Part shown: piece by piece, positions 27,357 through 35,900 of the stretch | How positions within the stretch are numbered: the first letter of the stretch is position 1 | How the letters are laid out: each line of letters starts with the position of its first letter | Assembly: GCA_963792175.1 (NCBI GenBank) | Contig: CAWBVG010000047.1 | Location: 1-64,000 of the forward strand | Source of the DNA: CAWBVG01 sp963792175 | Lineage (GTDB): Bacteria > Acidobacteriota > Vicinamibacteria > Vicinamibacterales > CAVVIG01 | Length of the DNA stretch: 64,000 bases | Direction of reading: 5' to 3' | Notes under the pieces: generated by a model | Database searches by the model: none | What the model saw: the letters and a program-made list of their open reading frames with translations, nothing else | Told to the model about the DNA's origin: nothing | Made by a program: the position numbers and the translations under genes

Positions 27357-28901
27357 TCACAGCGGATAGTTCCTCGGCACTTTGACCACGTAAGTGCCGG
27401 CAATCTTGTCGTGCCAGGCCTGCCGCTCGGGATCCCGCAGAATCCACAGGCACCCCAGACCGAACACCGCGAGCGAGAAAATGGCGGACAGACCGCGCAC
27501 GAGCGCATCGGCGAACGACAGCGGCTGACCATCGATGCGCACGACGCGCAGCTGGCAGATGATGCCGCCGACCGTGGTCTGTTTCCACGTCCAGAAACCG
27601 ATGTGATACGCGAGCAGGAGCAGGAACACGGCACTGTCGTGATCGTGCCGGCTGATGTCCAGCACCTGTGCGGCGATCACGACCAGGATGACGTCGAGAA
27701 CGAACGCGGCAAGCCGATCGGCAAAGGCGGCGTGCGGAAACGAGGCGAGATCGGTGCGGGGCAATGCCACGGGCGGTGTTGCGGCGAGTGCAGGGCCGTC
27801 GGCCGCCACCAGTGATGGAGGTGGCAGGCCTTCGGTGTATTGCGCCTGCGGCGCGAGCGCCGGCGGCGGCGATACCGTCGGCGACGGCGGCGGCGGCGGT
27901 GGAACGCTGGGGGGCGTCAGCGGCGCCAGACGTGGCGGCGGCGCCGGGTTCTCGCGGCGGTACGCGCTGATGAAGGTCAGCGCCGCCGTGCCGAGACCAA
28001 AGACGCCGATCAGCGTCCACGTGATGAAGCCCAGGATCGGAATCGCGTACGCGAAGCAGATCACCGCGAAGCCGATGGCGAACGACCGCAGCGATTGCGG
28101 CCGGCTCTCGTCCGAATCCTGCCGGACGATGCCCATGCCGATCCAGCGGGCGACGGCAATCTTTCCGAGGATCCCGCCGATGAACAGCGCCGCGACCACG
28201 AACGGCACCACCGCCAGACCGACCACCGACACGGCGAGCAGCACGCACACGGGGCCGGTGAGCAGCATCACGAGGAGGCCGACCGCGAATGCCGTGAGCG
28301 GCCGATCGTCGAATGTGCGGACGCAGGCGCGGATCGGCTCGGGGAATATCAGATTCAGGATGAGATACACGAGGAACGACAGACCGACGATGCGCCACAC
28401 CCACGGCAAGTCGGGAACGATGAGACGTCCCCAGAGCAGCCCGCGCGTAATCCACGGCACGAGCGCCTCGAGACGTCCGCCGAAGATGTTGGCGCCGATC
28501 ACAATGTGCTGACCGCCGGGCGAGAATCCCGGCGGCGCGTCGTAGGCGCTGGCGACAACGACGAGGTCGCGGCCGACCTGGGCGCCGCTCGCGATCGTGG
28601 CGCTGCCGCCGATGACCACCAGGTTGCCTTCGACGACGGCCGTGCTCCCCAACTGTGCTTTGCCGAGCACGACGACCACATCCTGATCGACATGCCCATC
28701 GATCGTCGCGTCACCGAATATGACGACCGCCTCGCGGACTTCGGTGCCGGCCTTGAGAACGAACTCCTGACCGAGCCGGAACACCGGACGTCCCCACGAG
28801 TCCTGATCCACCCGTATCTCGATTTGGGCGGCGGCGCTGACCGGCAGCGCCACGGCGGCCACGGTCAGCCACGCGCCGAGGGTCCATCGAATTCGCGTCA
28901 T
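27357..28901 (-). CDS. Bactofilin-like/RDD family membrane protein
   Basis: A 514-residue protein. A signal peptide (LGAWLTVAAVALPVSAAAQ) is followed by a bactofilin-like beta-helix of short repeats (VIFGDATIDGHVDQDVVVV, LVVIGGSATIASGAQV). Then come four or five membrane helices (LSFLVYLILNLIF, AVGLLVMLLTGPVCVLLAV), a Pro-rich linker with a run of prolines, and a C-terminal RDD domain with three helices (FADRLAAFVLDVILVVI, TTVGGIICQLRVVR). This is an unusual combination; the beta-helix may polymerise outside while the RDD part acts in transport or stability. It overlaps the preceding membrane gene by four bases and is the third gene of a sigma-factor operon. The start at 28901 is given by the overlap ATGA. 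Confidence 0.8.
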   Translation of the reverse strand: MTRIRWTLGAWLTVAAVALPVSAAAQIEIRVDQDSWGRPVFRLGQEFVLKAGTEVREAVVIFGDATIDGHVDQDVVVVLGKAQLGSTAVVEGNLVVIGGSATIASGAQVGRDLVVVASAYDAPPGFSPGGQHIVIGANIFGGRLEALVPWITRGLLWGRLIVPDLPWVWRIVGLSFLVYLILNLIFPEPIRACVRTFDDRPLTAFAVGLLVMLLTGPVCVLLAVSVVGLAVVPFVVAALFIGGILGKIAVARWIGMGIVRQDSDESRPQSLRSFAIGFAVICFAYAIPILGFITWTLIGVFGLGTAALTFISAYRRENPAPPPRLAPLTPPSVPPPPPPSPTVSPPPALAPQAQYTEGLPPPSLVAADGPALAATPPVALPRTDLASFPHAAFADRLAAFVLDVILVVIAAQVLDISRHDHDSAVFLLLLAYHIGFWTWKQTTVGGIICQLRVVRIDGQPLSFADALVRGLSAIFSLAVFGLGCLWILRDPERQAWHDKIAGTYVVKVPRNYPL

Positions 28902-29347
28902 GAGTGCACGGCCCTTCCAAAGGCGACGTGGCTCAGCGCGGTGCCGAACGCCACGCACGCAAGAAACATCACAGCGACGACGGCAAACGCGTAAACGGCG
29001 AGCGGCTCGACGACGGCGTGCCAGACGACGCGCGCGGCGTTGAGCATCGCCTCTGCCTGCTGCGCGACCGGCGTGACGCCGCTCAGAAGCCGCGCCGCGG
29101 TCTGATCGATGGCGGCCTGCGCGCTCATCGTCAGGAACGCGGCGCCGATGACGACGAGAATCAGCGCGGCGGCCGAGACGATCTGTCCGCCGATCGGCCA
29201 GGTGAACCAGGCACGCGAGTACCACGGCCGTTGCGACCACTCCTGAACGGCTGCGAGCACCCGCGGCAGCAGCGTGTGCGGCGCTCGCGGGGCGGGAAAC
29301 CGCCGGAGCGTGCGATCGATCCGCGTTTCGAGATCAATCGGGGTCAT
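28898..29347 (-). CDS. Putative membrane anti-sigma partner
   Basis: A 149-residue protein with a soluble N-terminus of about 50 residues (DLETRIDRTLRRFPAPRAP), a membrane helix (IVSAAALILVVIGAAFLT), a periplasmic loop and a second helix (AVVAVMFLACVAFGTAL). There is no zinc-binding His/Cys motif. Its position directly after an ECF sigma gene with a 14-base overlap is the usual place of an anti-sigma factor, so the role is inferred from context only. It overlaps the next gene by four bases. Confidence 0.65.
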   Translation of the reverse strand: MTPIDLETRIDRTLRRFPAPRAPHTLLPRVLAAVQEWSQRPWYSRAWFTWPIGGQIVSAAALILVVIGAAFLTMSAQAAIDQTAARLLSGVTPVAQQAEAMLNAARVVWHAVVEPLAVYAFAVVAVMFLACVAFGTALSHVAFGRAVHS

Positions 29348-29876
29348 AGTCAGCCAGCAGTCCTTTGAGCGTTTCGCGGCCGCGGTGGATGTCGGTTTTC
29401 ACTTTCCCCAGCGACACGCCCAGCAGCGCCGCGATTTCCTGGTAGCTCATCTCCTCGAAGTGAAACAGCACGAGCGGGACACGCTGTTGATCCGGAAGCT
29501 GGTGCAGCGCCCGTGTCACCTGGTCCCGCCGGTCCTCTTGCTCGAGCTCCGCCGCCGGCGAGCCGGCCGCGATGAATCCCAGCTCGTCGGTTGCCCGGGC
29601 ACTCGAGTCGCCTTCCCGCCCGAGCTCGCTGAAAAACCGCCATCGCGAGCGATAGCGAGAGAGGTGGTTCAGGCACGCGTTCCTCGTCACGGCCTTCAGC
29701 CAGCCGGCGGCGGCCGGGCTGGCGCCAATCTGGTCGAAGCGCTGAAACGCGCGCAGAAACACGGTTTGCGCGACGTCCTCGGCCTCCACCGGACTCCTCA
29801 GCAGCCGTACCGCGGTGGCAAACACCATGTCCTGATACCGGCGCACGAACGCTTCAAACGGGTCCGTGTCGGTCAT
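29334..29876 (-). CDS. ECF-type sigma factor
   Basis: A 180-residue sigma factor of typical ECF length. Region 2 is FVRRYQDMVFATAVRLLRSPVEAEDVAQ-type with FLRAFQRFDQ and WLKAVTRNACLNHLSR. Region 4 is LHQLPDQQRVPLVLFHFEEMSYQEIA with helix-turn-helix ALLGVSLGKVKTDIHRGR. First gene of a three-gene operon with the membrane anti-sigma-like and bactofilin-like/RDD genes; it overlaps the second by 14 bases. It likely senses envelope state through its partner. Confidence 0.9.
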   Translation of the reverse strand: MTDTDPFEAFVRRYQDMVFATAVRLLRSPVEAEDVAQTVFLRAFQRFDQIGASPAAAGWLKAVTRNACLNHLSRYRSRWRFFSELGREGDSSARATDELGFIAAGSPAAELEQEDRRDQVTRALHQLPDQQRVPLVLFHFEEMSYQEIAALLGVSLGKVKTDIHRGRETLKGLLADYDPD

Positions 29877-29995
29877 GCCTGGAGCGTCGCCAGCCGGCCG
29901 TCACTGAAGGAGAAGACACAGCAGGGGTGAGGAAGTTTCAGACGAGCCGGATTGGCGCCAATTCTGCACTGGCATGCCGGGGAGGCCCTCATCCG

Positions 29996-30121
29996 ATGCG
30001 CACACTCAGAGCGCCCCGTCGCCTCTGGCTCGTACCGGACTGGTCGAACTGGGTGCTGATGGCCGCGATCGTCCTGCTGGTCACGGCGTTGGCCTTTTAC
30101 TTCGTGTTCTACGCGGCCTGA
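29996..30121 (+). CDS. Small single-pass membrane protein
   Basis: A 41-residue protein starting MRTLRAPRRLWLVPDW, with positive charges at the N-terminus and one membrane helix (WVLMAAIVLLVTALAFYFVF). GGGAGG lies about 10 bases before the ATG. The longer frame from 29927 lacks a ribosome site. It diverges from the sigma factor gene. Function unknown. Confidence 0.5.
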   Translation: MRTLRAPRRLWLVPDWSNWVLMAAIVLLVTALAFYFVFYAA

Positions 30122-30153
30122 CCGGCACGCGCGTGATGGCTTTATGATGAGCC

Positions 30154-31053
30154 ATGCGCACTGATCTGTCGGCTTTTCTTCTCGTCGCGCTTGGGTACGC
30201 GCCAGCCGCACTCGCTCAGCCGCCCGCACCCTCCCAGCCGCCGCGTCCGGTCGCGTCCGTCAACTCGCAGCCCCGCGTCAACGTCGCGGACATGCCGCGT
30301 CCGATCGACATGCGCGACACGCTCTGGATTGAGGACCTGACGGTGCTGGAAGTCCGCGATCTCATCAAGGCAGGCAAGACGACGGCGCTGATCCTCACGG
30401 GCGGGATTGAAGAGAACGGCCCCTACCTGACGACTGGCAAACACAACAACGTGCTGCGCGCGATGGGCGACCCGATCGCGCGCGCGCTCGGCAACGCGCT
30501 GATCGCGCCGATCGTGACCCTCGAACCGGGAAATCCCGAGCGTGTCCGGATGCCGGGTACCGTGCTGCTGTCGCCCGAGACCTTCAAGGCGGTGGTGTCG
30601 GACATGGCAGTCAGTCTGAAGACGCAGGGCTTCAAGCACATCGTGCTGCTCGGCGACAGCGGCGGGAACATCAAGCCGCTGACGGAAGCGGCGGAGGCGC
30701 TGAACGCAAAGTGGAAGGCCGCGGGCAGCGACGTTCGTGCCTACTCAATCACGGAGTACTACAACTACGGCGAGGTGGAGGAGTTCGAGAAGACCGCGCT
30801 CGGCATCCACGAGCAGATGGAAGGGCTGCACGACGACTACTACATCTCCGCGATCATCGCCGTGCACGATCCGAACGGTGTCCGCATGCCGGAGCGCGTG
30901 AAGGCCGGCAAGTTCGCGATCAATGGCGTCAGCCTGGCGCCGATCGAGAAGACCGTCGAGAACGGGAAGAAGATCATCGCGTTCCGGACTGACAAGACGG
31001 TCGCGGCGATCAGGAAGGCGATGGAGTCTGCTGCCAAGGGCTCGCCGGATTAG
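30154..31053 (+). CDS. Exported creatininase-family protein
   Basis: A 299-residue protein with a signal peptide (MRTDLSAFLLVALGYAPAALA). The creatininase-type motif is TGGIEENGPYLTTGKHN, in place of the classical GSxEqHGPHLPlxTD; the metal ligand Glu is kept, and the variant GKHN subgroup supplies His one turn later. Further family marks are VTLEPGNPERVRMPGT, HIVLLGDSGGN and GIHEQMEGLHDDYY-like. Creatininase relatives cleave cyclic amides or deformylate; the substrate here is unknown and the export signal is atypical of creatininase itself. A sufficient ribosome site is not obvious. Confidence 0.82.
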   Translation: MRTDLSAFLLVALGYAPAALAQPPAPSQPPRPVASVNSQPRVNVADMPRPIDMRDTLWIEDLTVLEVRDLIKAGKTTALILTGGIEENGPYLTTGKHNNVLRAMGDPIARALGNALIAPIVTLEPGNPERVRMPGTVLLSPETFKAVVSDMAVSLKTQGFKHIVLLGDSGGNIKPLTEAAEALNAKWKAAGSDVRAYSITEYYNYGEVEEFEKTALGIHEQMEGLHDDYYISAIIAVHDPNGVRMPERVKAGKFAINGVSLAPIEKTVENGKKIIAFRTDKTVAAIRKAMESAAKGSPD

Positions 31054-31260
31054 GAACGTCAGATCGCCGGCGTCCAAGACACGCTGACGGGCTGCCCGAT
31101 GTGGATGACTCTCCACGCGTCAGAGGACCTTCTCGGATCGGTTGCTGGTCGCGATCTTGCACTCGCGTTCCTGGTGTGTGGTGTCGGACCGGCGCCCTCG
31201 TCGTGTGGATGAAGCAGAGGTGAATGAAGAGTCTACTTCAGGGCTTTTCTGATTGCTGGA

Positions 31261-31452
31261 GTGATCATTCCGATCGTCCTTCACGTGATCGCGAGCAAAG
31301 CCATGCCCTGGTGGCCCGACACCGTGAGCATGGGCATCGCGTTTGGTGTGGTTGCCGTAGTGGTCGTGTCGAAGACTCGAAGAGAGCGCGAAATGAACCG
31401 CCGCCTGTGGAAGGCAATTGTGAATCTCGCTCGTCACCGGGACTGGAACTGA
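31261..31452 (+). CDS. Small membrane protein
   Basis: A 63-residue frame from a GTG (31261) with two hydrophobic segments (IIPIVLHVIASKAMPWW and VSMGIAFGVVAVVVVS) followed by a basic soluble tail (KTRREREMNRRLWKAI). It heads a row of very small genes of lower GC content. No family is recognised; the start is uncertain. Confidence 0.45.
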   Translation: MIIPIVLHVIASKAMPWWPDTVSMGIAFGVVAVVVVSKTRREREMNRRLWKAIVNLARHRDWN

Positions 31453-31466
31453 CCCAGGCGTGAACG

Positions 31467-31613
31467 ATGGCCGGAGTCCTTCGCGTCCTCATCGGCCTGG
31501 TTGCTTCAGTTGCCATGTTTGCGGCATGGGGACTGTTCATCGTCGCGATCATGGCGGTGACACTCTACATTTGCCGTGTCATTCCCATGACGGGCTGGCG
31601 CAAAAGGCAATGA
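31467..31613 (+). CDS. Very small membrane protein
   Basis: A 48-residue frame (starting MAGVLRVLIG) consisting almost entirely of one long or two short membrane helices (LVASVAMFAAWGLFIVAIMAV) with a short basic tail (GWRKRQ). It begins 15 bases after the previous small gene, which suggests co-transcription. Function unknown. Confidence 0.45.
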   Translation: MAGVLRVLIGLVASVAMFAAWGLFIVAIMAVTLYICRVIPMTGWRKRQ

Positions 31614-31805
31614 GGCGGACAGAAAAACATACGCAAGCACTTTCAGCGACACTCCTCGGACCTGAGCGCGCGCGAGAGGTACTGAATGGAGACGACGCAT
31701 ACCGCACTTCTGCGCATCGGGGCCGCAGGGGCTTTGATTGCCGGGGCGATGCTCGGGTGACAAGGCCTCACGGGACAGACACTCCGTTCAAATGACTACA
31801 AAGGA

Positions 31806-31979
31806 ATGGGCGCGCACCTACTCGTGCTCGTTGCGATCGCGCTGATGTTGCTCGTGGCATGCTGTCCAGCGAGCACGAACACGTGCGCATCAACAAGTGC
31901 CGACGCCGCCAATACTGACCCCGCGCTGACCTCGCTCAAACTGGACCACTACCCTGTCCAAGATCCGTCTCTGCTGTAA
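31806..31979 (+). CDS. Very small lipoprotein
   Basis: A 57-residue frame with a clean lipoprotein signal (MGAHLLVLVAIALMLLVAC) and a short soluble part rich in Thr, Asp and Ala. AAAGGA directly precedes the ATG with very little spacing. A 24-residue hydrophobic frame (31686-31760, METTHTALLRIGAAGALIAG) lies just upstream. The length is like that of entry-exclusion or toxin-type lipoproteins, but there is no other support for a mobile context. Confidence 0.4.
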   Translation: MGAHLLVLVAIALMLLVACCPASTNTCASTSADAANTDPALTSLKLDHYPVQDPSLL

Positions 31980-32100
31980 CGCTCCTGAACAGGCCGGCGC
32001 CGGTGTAGAACGGCCTCACATTCCTTGTAAATGACTCAGCAGTTAACCACTTATAAGAAAACGCCGACACTGGCCCGGTTATTGGACTCTAGCTGACATT

Positions 32101-32431
32101 ATGGTCCAACATAACCTCGCCGACATCCGGCGGGAGCTCGAGGTCATGACCGCCGTCGTCCGCATCGTCGGCACCCTCGATCAGCCGGCGGCGCGCGAAC
32201 GCGTCATCCGTTGGGCCGCTCAGAAGTTCCAGATCGACGTCGCCGCGACGCCCCCGCTCGGGAGCGTTGGCGCGCCGATCGACCAGGAAAACAGCCGCGA
32301 AGAGACAATCGACGGACGGCGAAACGCCCGCGGCTGCCGAACAGGTCCGCGGCAAGGAACCGCTCGACGCCATCGTTCAGGAAATCGCCGCCGACCTCCA
32401 GCGCCTCGCGCTCGGCACGCACGGCGCGTAA
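32101..32431 (+). CDS. Hypothetical helical protein (frameshifted)
   Basis: About 110 residues in two frames. It starts at ATG 32101: MVQHNLADIRRELEVMTAVV, predicted helical, then RERVIRWAAQKFQIDVA. After EETIDG near 32313 the sequence makes sense only in another frame: GETPAAAEQVRGKEPLDAIV, then ADLQRLALGTHGA and TAA at 32429-32431. One extra base in gacggacggcgaa explains this. No family is recognised. It is followed within 10 bases by the flavoprotein gene. Confidence 0.55.
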
Positions 32432-32439
32432 CATAGGGC

Positions 32440-33684
32440 ATCGCTGACATCGTCATCGTCGGCGCCGGCGCGGCCGGCCTCGCGACCGCCATCTTCGCGC
32501 GCCGCGCCAATCCCGGCCGATCGGTCGTACTCCTCGAGGGCGCCAGAAAGCCCGGCGCGAAAATCCTCGTCAGCGGCGGGTCGCGCTGCAACGTCACGAA
32601 CGCGCGGGTCACCGACGCCGACTTCTGGGGCGGACGCTCGTCGATCGTGCGCCGCATCCTCCGGGCGTTCCCGTCGAGTGCCGCCGTGGCGTTCTTCCGC
32701 GAGATCGGCATCAGCCTCCACGAGGAGGCTGGCGGCAAGCTGTTTCCCGACACCAATCGATCGCGCGACGTGCTCGACGCGCTGCTGCGGGAAACCGGCC
32801 GCGTCGGCGCGACGCTCGAGTCCGGCCGTCGCGTGCTCGACGTCGCGCGCGCAACATCCGCGAACGGCGATTTCATCGTCACGACTGCCACCGGCGACCT
32901 GTCAGCGAGGGCGGTGGTTCTCGCCACCGGCGGCCAGTCGCTGCCGAAAACCGGCAGCGACGGCGCCGGCTTCGGCATCGCCAGGCGCCTCGGACACACG
33001 ATCGTCGAGCCGACGCCGGCGCTGGCGCCGCTCCTGTTGAACGGCGACGACCTTCCTCGCGAGTTGTCGGGTGTCGCTCAAGACGTCGAACTGACAATCT
33101 GGATCGACGGCCGCATCGACGTCCGCTTGCGCGGCGCGATCCTCTGGACGCACTTCGGCGTCAGCGGCCCGGTCGCCCTGGACGCATCGCGGCACTGGCA
33201 CCGCGCGCAGATCGATGGCCATCGTGTCGCCATCACCATCAACTTCCGCCCCGGCGCACGATTCGACGACGTCGAGGCGGACTGGACGCGTCAGGCCGCG
33301 GAACATCCGCGGGCGTCGGTGCAGACGGCGCTCGCCACGATGATGCCCGCGTCCGCAGCCGCGGCGCTGCTCCACCGCCTCGGGATCGATGGCAGCGAGG
33401 CGCTCGCGCATTTTTCGCGCGACGCCAGGCGGCGTCTGTCACATGCGCTCGTGGAATGGCCCCTCCCCGTCACCGGCTCGCGTGGCTACAACTTCGCCGA
33501 GGCCACAGCCGGCGGCGTGGCGCTCACCGAGATCAATCCATCGACCATGGGGTCGCGGATCCATTCGGGACTGTACCTGGTGGGAGAAATGCTCGACGTC
33601 GACGGCCGGATCGGCGGGTTCAACTTCCAGTGGGCGTGGTCGACCGGATACGTCGCCGGGCGCGGCATCGCCGCCGCCATTTGA
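32440..33684 (+). CDS. HI0933/BaiN-family FAD-dependent oxidoreductase
   Basis: A flavoprotein of about 414 residues. The Rossmann fingerprint VIVGAGAAGLATA opens the chain. The family hallmark is KPGAKILVSGGSRCNVTN, followed by LATGGQSLPKTGSDGAGF and the C-terminal NPSTMGSRIHSGLYLVGE and DVDGRIGGFNFQWAWSTG. The frame is open from 32437, but no standard start codon lies between there and the Rossmann motif: the codons read GGC ATC GCT GAC. The sequence error rate of this window makes a lost base at the start likely; the next GTG (32647) would remove the FAD-binding motif. The substrate is unknown; relatives reduce steroid or other enoates. Confidence 0.85.
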   Translation: MADIVIVGAGAAGLATAIFARRANPGRSVVLLEGARKPGAKILVSGGSRCNVTNARVTDADFWGGRSSIVRRILRAFPSSAAVAFFREIGISLHEEAGGKLFPDTNRSRDVLDALLRETGRVGATLESGRRVLDVARATSANGDFIVTTATGDLSARAVVLATGGQSLPKTGSDGAGFGIARRLGHTIVEPTPALAPLLLNGDDLPRELSGVAQDVELTIWIDGRIDVRLRGAILWTHFGVSGPVALDASRHWHRAQIDGHRVAITINFRPGARFDDVEADWTRQAAEHPRASVQTALATMMPASAAAALLHRLGIDGSEALAHFSRDARRRLSHALVEWPLPVTGSRGYNFAEATAGGVALTEINPSTMGSRIHSGLYLVGEMLDVDGRIGGFNFQWAWSTGYVAGRGIAAAI

Positions 33685-33717
33685 CACGTCCCGCTCCCAG
33701 GTCCTACGCTCACGTTC

Positions 33718-34164
33718 ATGCGACGGCCCTTCCGCTTCTGGGGATTCAAGTCTTCCCAGCAGATGCTCGAAAATACGCTCGGCAGCCTCGAGCGCGAGGT
33801 CATGGCCGTGGTCTGGAACCACGACGAAATCAGCGTCCGCGACGCCTGCGCGCACCTCGGGTCCTCGGTCGCCTACACCACCGTGATGACAACGATGGAC
33901 CGGCTGTTCAAGAAGGGGCTGCTGGCGAGGCGGAAATCGGGCCGGGCGTTTCTCTACCAGGCTGCGGCGACGCGCGAGGAGCTCGACGGCGCCGTCGCCG
34001 CCGAAATCGTCCAGGGTCTCCTGCAGCGGGATGGCAGCGGGCCGCTGCCGGTTCTTTCGTCACTCGTCGATGCCGTTTCGGATCGGGACCGCGCGCTGCT
34101 CGATGAGCTCGAGCGGCTGATTCGCGAGAAGCGCCGGCAGGTCGAACGACAGAGGCCGCGATGA
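33718..34164 (+). CDS. BlaI/MecI-family transcriptional repressor
   Basis: A 148-residue winged-helix repressor. The DNA-binding part is LGSLEREVMAVVWNHDEISV with the recognition region VAYTTVMTTMDRLFKKGLL; RKSGRAFLYQ is the wing. The C-terminal helices (ALLDELERLIREKRRQ) dimerise. It overlaps the following membrane peptidase gene by four bases. In this family the partner peptidase cleaves the repressor on a signal, as for beta-lactamase induction. No beta-lactamase is near, so the regulated genes lie elsewhere or include this operon. Confidence 0.9.
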   Translation: MRRPFRFWGFKSSQQMLENTLGSLEREVMAVVWNHDEISVRDACAHLGSSVAYTTVMTTMDRLFKKGLLARRKSGRAFLYQAAATREELDGAVAAEIVQGLLQRDGSGPLPVLSSLVDAVSDRDRALLDELERLIREKRRQVERQRPR

Positions 34165-35122
34165 TCGAATTCGTCGTGCACGGCGGTACGCTGGCACTTG
34201 CCTGGTTCATTCTCGTCAACCTGGTCATGAGCGCCGTGCTCGCAGCGGGCGCCGGGTGGATCATCAGGCGATGGACGGGCACCGATTCTGCCGCCGTCTG
34301 GTTCGCCGCCCGCGTCCTGCCGGCCGCGACCGCTCTGCTCTTCGTCGGCGTCGTCTTCGTGCCGTCGTACTGGAAGTACGAACCGCGCGACGTCGTCGAG
34401 GGTTTCGACATCACGCTGACGGCTCTGGCTCTTGGCGCCGCCGCGCTGCTGATCACGGCCATCGTCCGCGGCGTGAGCGCGTGGCGCGGTGCCGTCCGGC
34501 GCACGCGCGTCTGGATGCAGTCGGCCCGTCCGATCGCAATCGCCGGCACCGGCATCCCGGTTTCTGAAATCGACATCGACACGCCGCTGATGGCGCTGGT
34601 CGGCGTGCTGCGGCCGCGACTGCTCGTCACGCGCGGCCTCGTCGCCGCGCTGACCGACGAAGAGCTCGCGGCCAGCATCGCGCACGAAGTCGGCCACTCG
34701 CGCGCCCGCGACAACCTGACCCGGCTGCTGATGCGGGCCACACCCGACCTGTTGACGGCGACACCGGCCGCGCGGGCGATCGAACAGCGCTGGGCGTCAG
34801 CCGCGGAACATCGCGCCGATCGAATGGCCGCCCACGACGGCCCGGTGGCACGCTGCGCGCTGGCGTCCGCGCTCGTCAAGGTCGCGCGACTCACACCAGC
34901 GATGACGCCGATCGCCGAGCCGATCAGTACCCTCATCGACGGCGGCGAAATCGCGTCGCGCGTCGAGCGTCTGCTGGCGGATGCCACACCGTCCGCATAC
35001 GCCGATCGGCCCTCGGCTGGACCGCTCTTGCCGGCGGGGCCGCGGCCACGGCGGTCGTGTACGCCCCGGCGCTGCGATTCGTCCATTCCGTCACCGAACT
35101 CCTGGTCCATTCGCTTCCATAG
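34161..35122 (+). CDS. BlaR1-like membrane metallopeptidase (frameshifted 3' end)
   Basis: A membrane protein with an N-terminal helix (LALAWFILVNLVMSAVLAA), two further helices and a zinc peptidase motif ASIAHEVGHSRARDN (HExxH), as in M56/M48 enzymes. It lacks the extracellular penicillin-binding domain of true BlaR1. The chain stays in frame to about 34990. A shifted frame then reads SALGWTALAGGAAATAVVYA and ends VTELLVHSLP with TAG at 35120-35122, restoring a last membrane helix. Here one base is missing rather than added. It is the partner of the BlaI-type repressor gene it overlaps. Confidence 0.82.
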
Positions 35123-35268
35123 CCTGCCTCGCCGACCTGTCCCGCCGTAGCGCGTCGCGCGAAGGCGGAAGCTCGTGAGCCATGTGCGAGCGGAGGCGGG
35201 CCTCGCTGAAGCTCCGAACCTTTTGACACGCCGCCCGTCTAAGTGCCAGGATCTCCCCTAAGTAAATT

Positions 35269-35617
35269 ATGGGAGAGACGAAGAAGGCGACCGCCGTCGG
35301 CGACATGCTGCCCGGCACCCTCGACATGCTCGATTCTCAAGGCGCTCAGCCGCGGCGAGGCGCACGGCTACAGCATCGTGCAGTTCATCCATGGCGCGTC
35401 GCAGGATGTGTTGAAGGTCGAAGAAGGCGCGCTCTATCCGGCGCTCCATCGGCTGGAAGTGCGCGGTCTGCTGCGCGCGGAATGGGGGACGTCGGAGAAC
35501 AACCGGCGCGCGAAGTATTACCGTCTCACGGCGGCCGGCCGCCGCGAGCTCGACACCGAAGCCGCGTACTGGGATCGGGTGGCCGCCGCGGTCACGCGCG
35601 TGATGCAGACGGCTTGA
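35269..35617 (+). CDS. PadR-family transcriptional regulator (frameshifted)
   Basis: A PadR regulator of about 115 residues. It starts at ATG 35269: MGETKKATAVGDMLPGTLDML, then one extra G in CTCGATTCTC near 35333, then ILKALSRGEAHGYSIVQFI. The winged helix continues with VEEGALYPALHRLEVRGLL and NRRAKYYRLTAAGR, the family signature. In Acidobacteria such genes precede ADOP permease genes and are thought to control them. Only a large inverted-repeat element separates the two here. Confidence 0.88.
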
Positions 35618-35900
35618 GGAAACGGAGATGACGGAGCGAACGGGATCCCAGAGAACAGAGAAACGGAGAGAACGGAGAAACGGAGACGGTTCGACGGGCG
35701 TCGCGAGCGACGCGCACGGCCGGACTCGAATCGAGTAAACGCGAACGCGGTTTGCGTCCAAGAGCGCTCGCTGTACCGATTCGATCCGGCCGCGTTCGTC
35801 GGGCTGCGTTGCAGCCCGACCCGTCGAACCGCTCTTCTCCGTTTTTTCTCCGTTGCTCCGTTTCTCCGTGTGATCCCGTTAGCCCCGTGATCTCCGTTCG
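35618..35900. repeat. Large nested inverted repeat with AACGGAGA words
   Basis: The left arm (35618-35700) is made of drifting words (gaaacggag, gaacggaga) and ends cggttcgacggg. The right arm (35819-35900) has the inverse: cccgtcgaacc, ttctccgttt, ctccgtttctccgtg, gatcccgtt, gatctccgttc. Inside, cggccggactcgaatcg (35718-35734) pairs with cgattcgatccggccg (35777-35792). The whole 283-base block can fold into one long hairpin. It lies between the PadR stop and the ADOP start; the GTG start of ADOP is inside the right arm. Confidence 0.8.
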
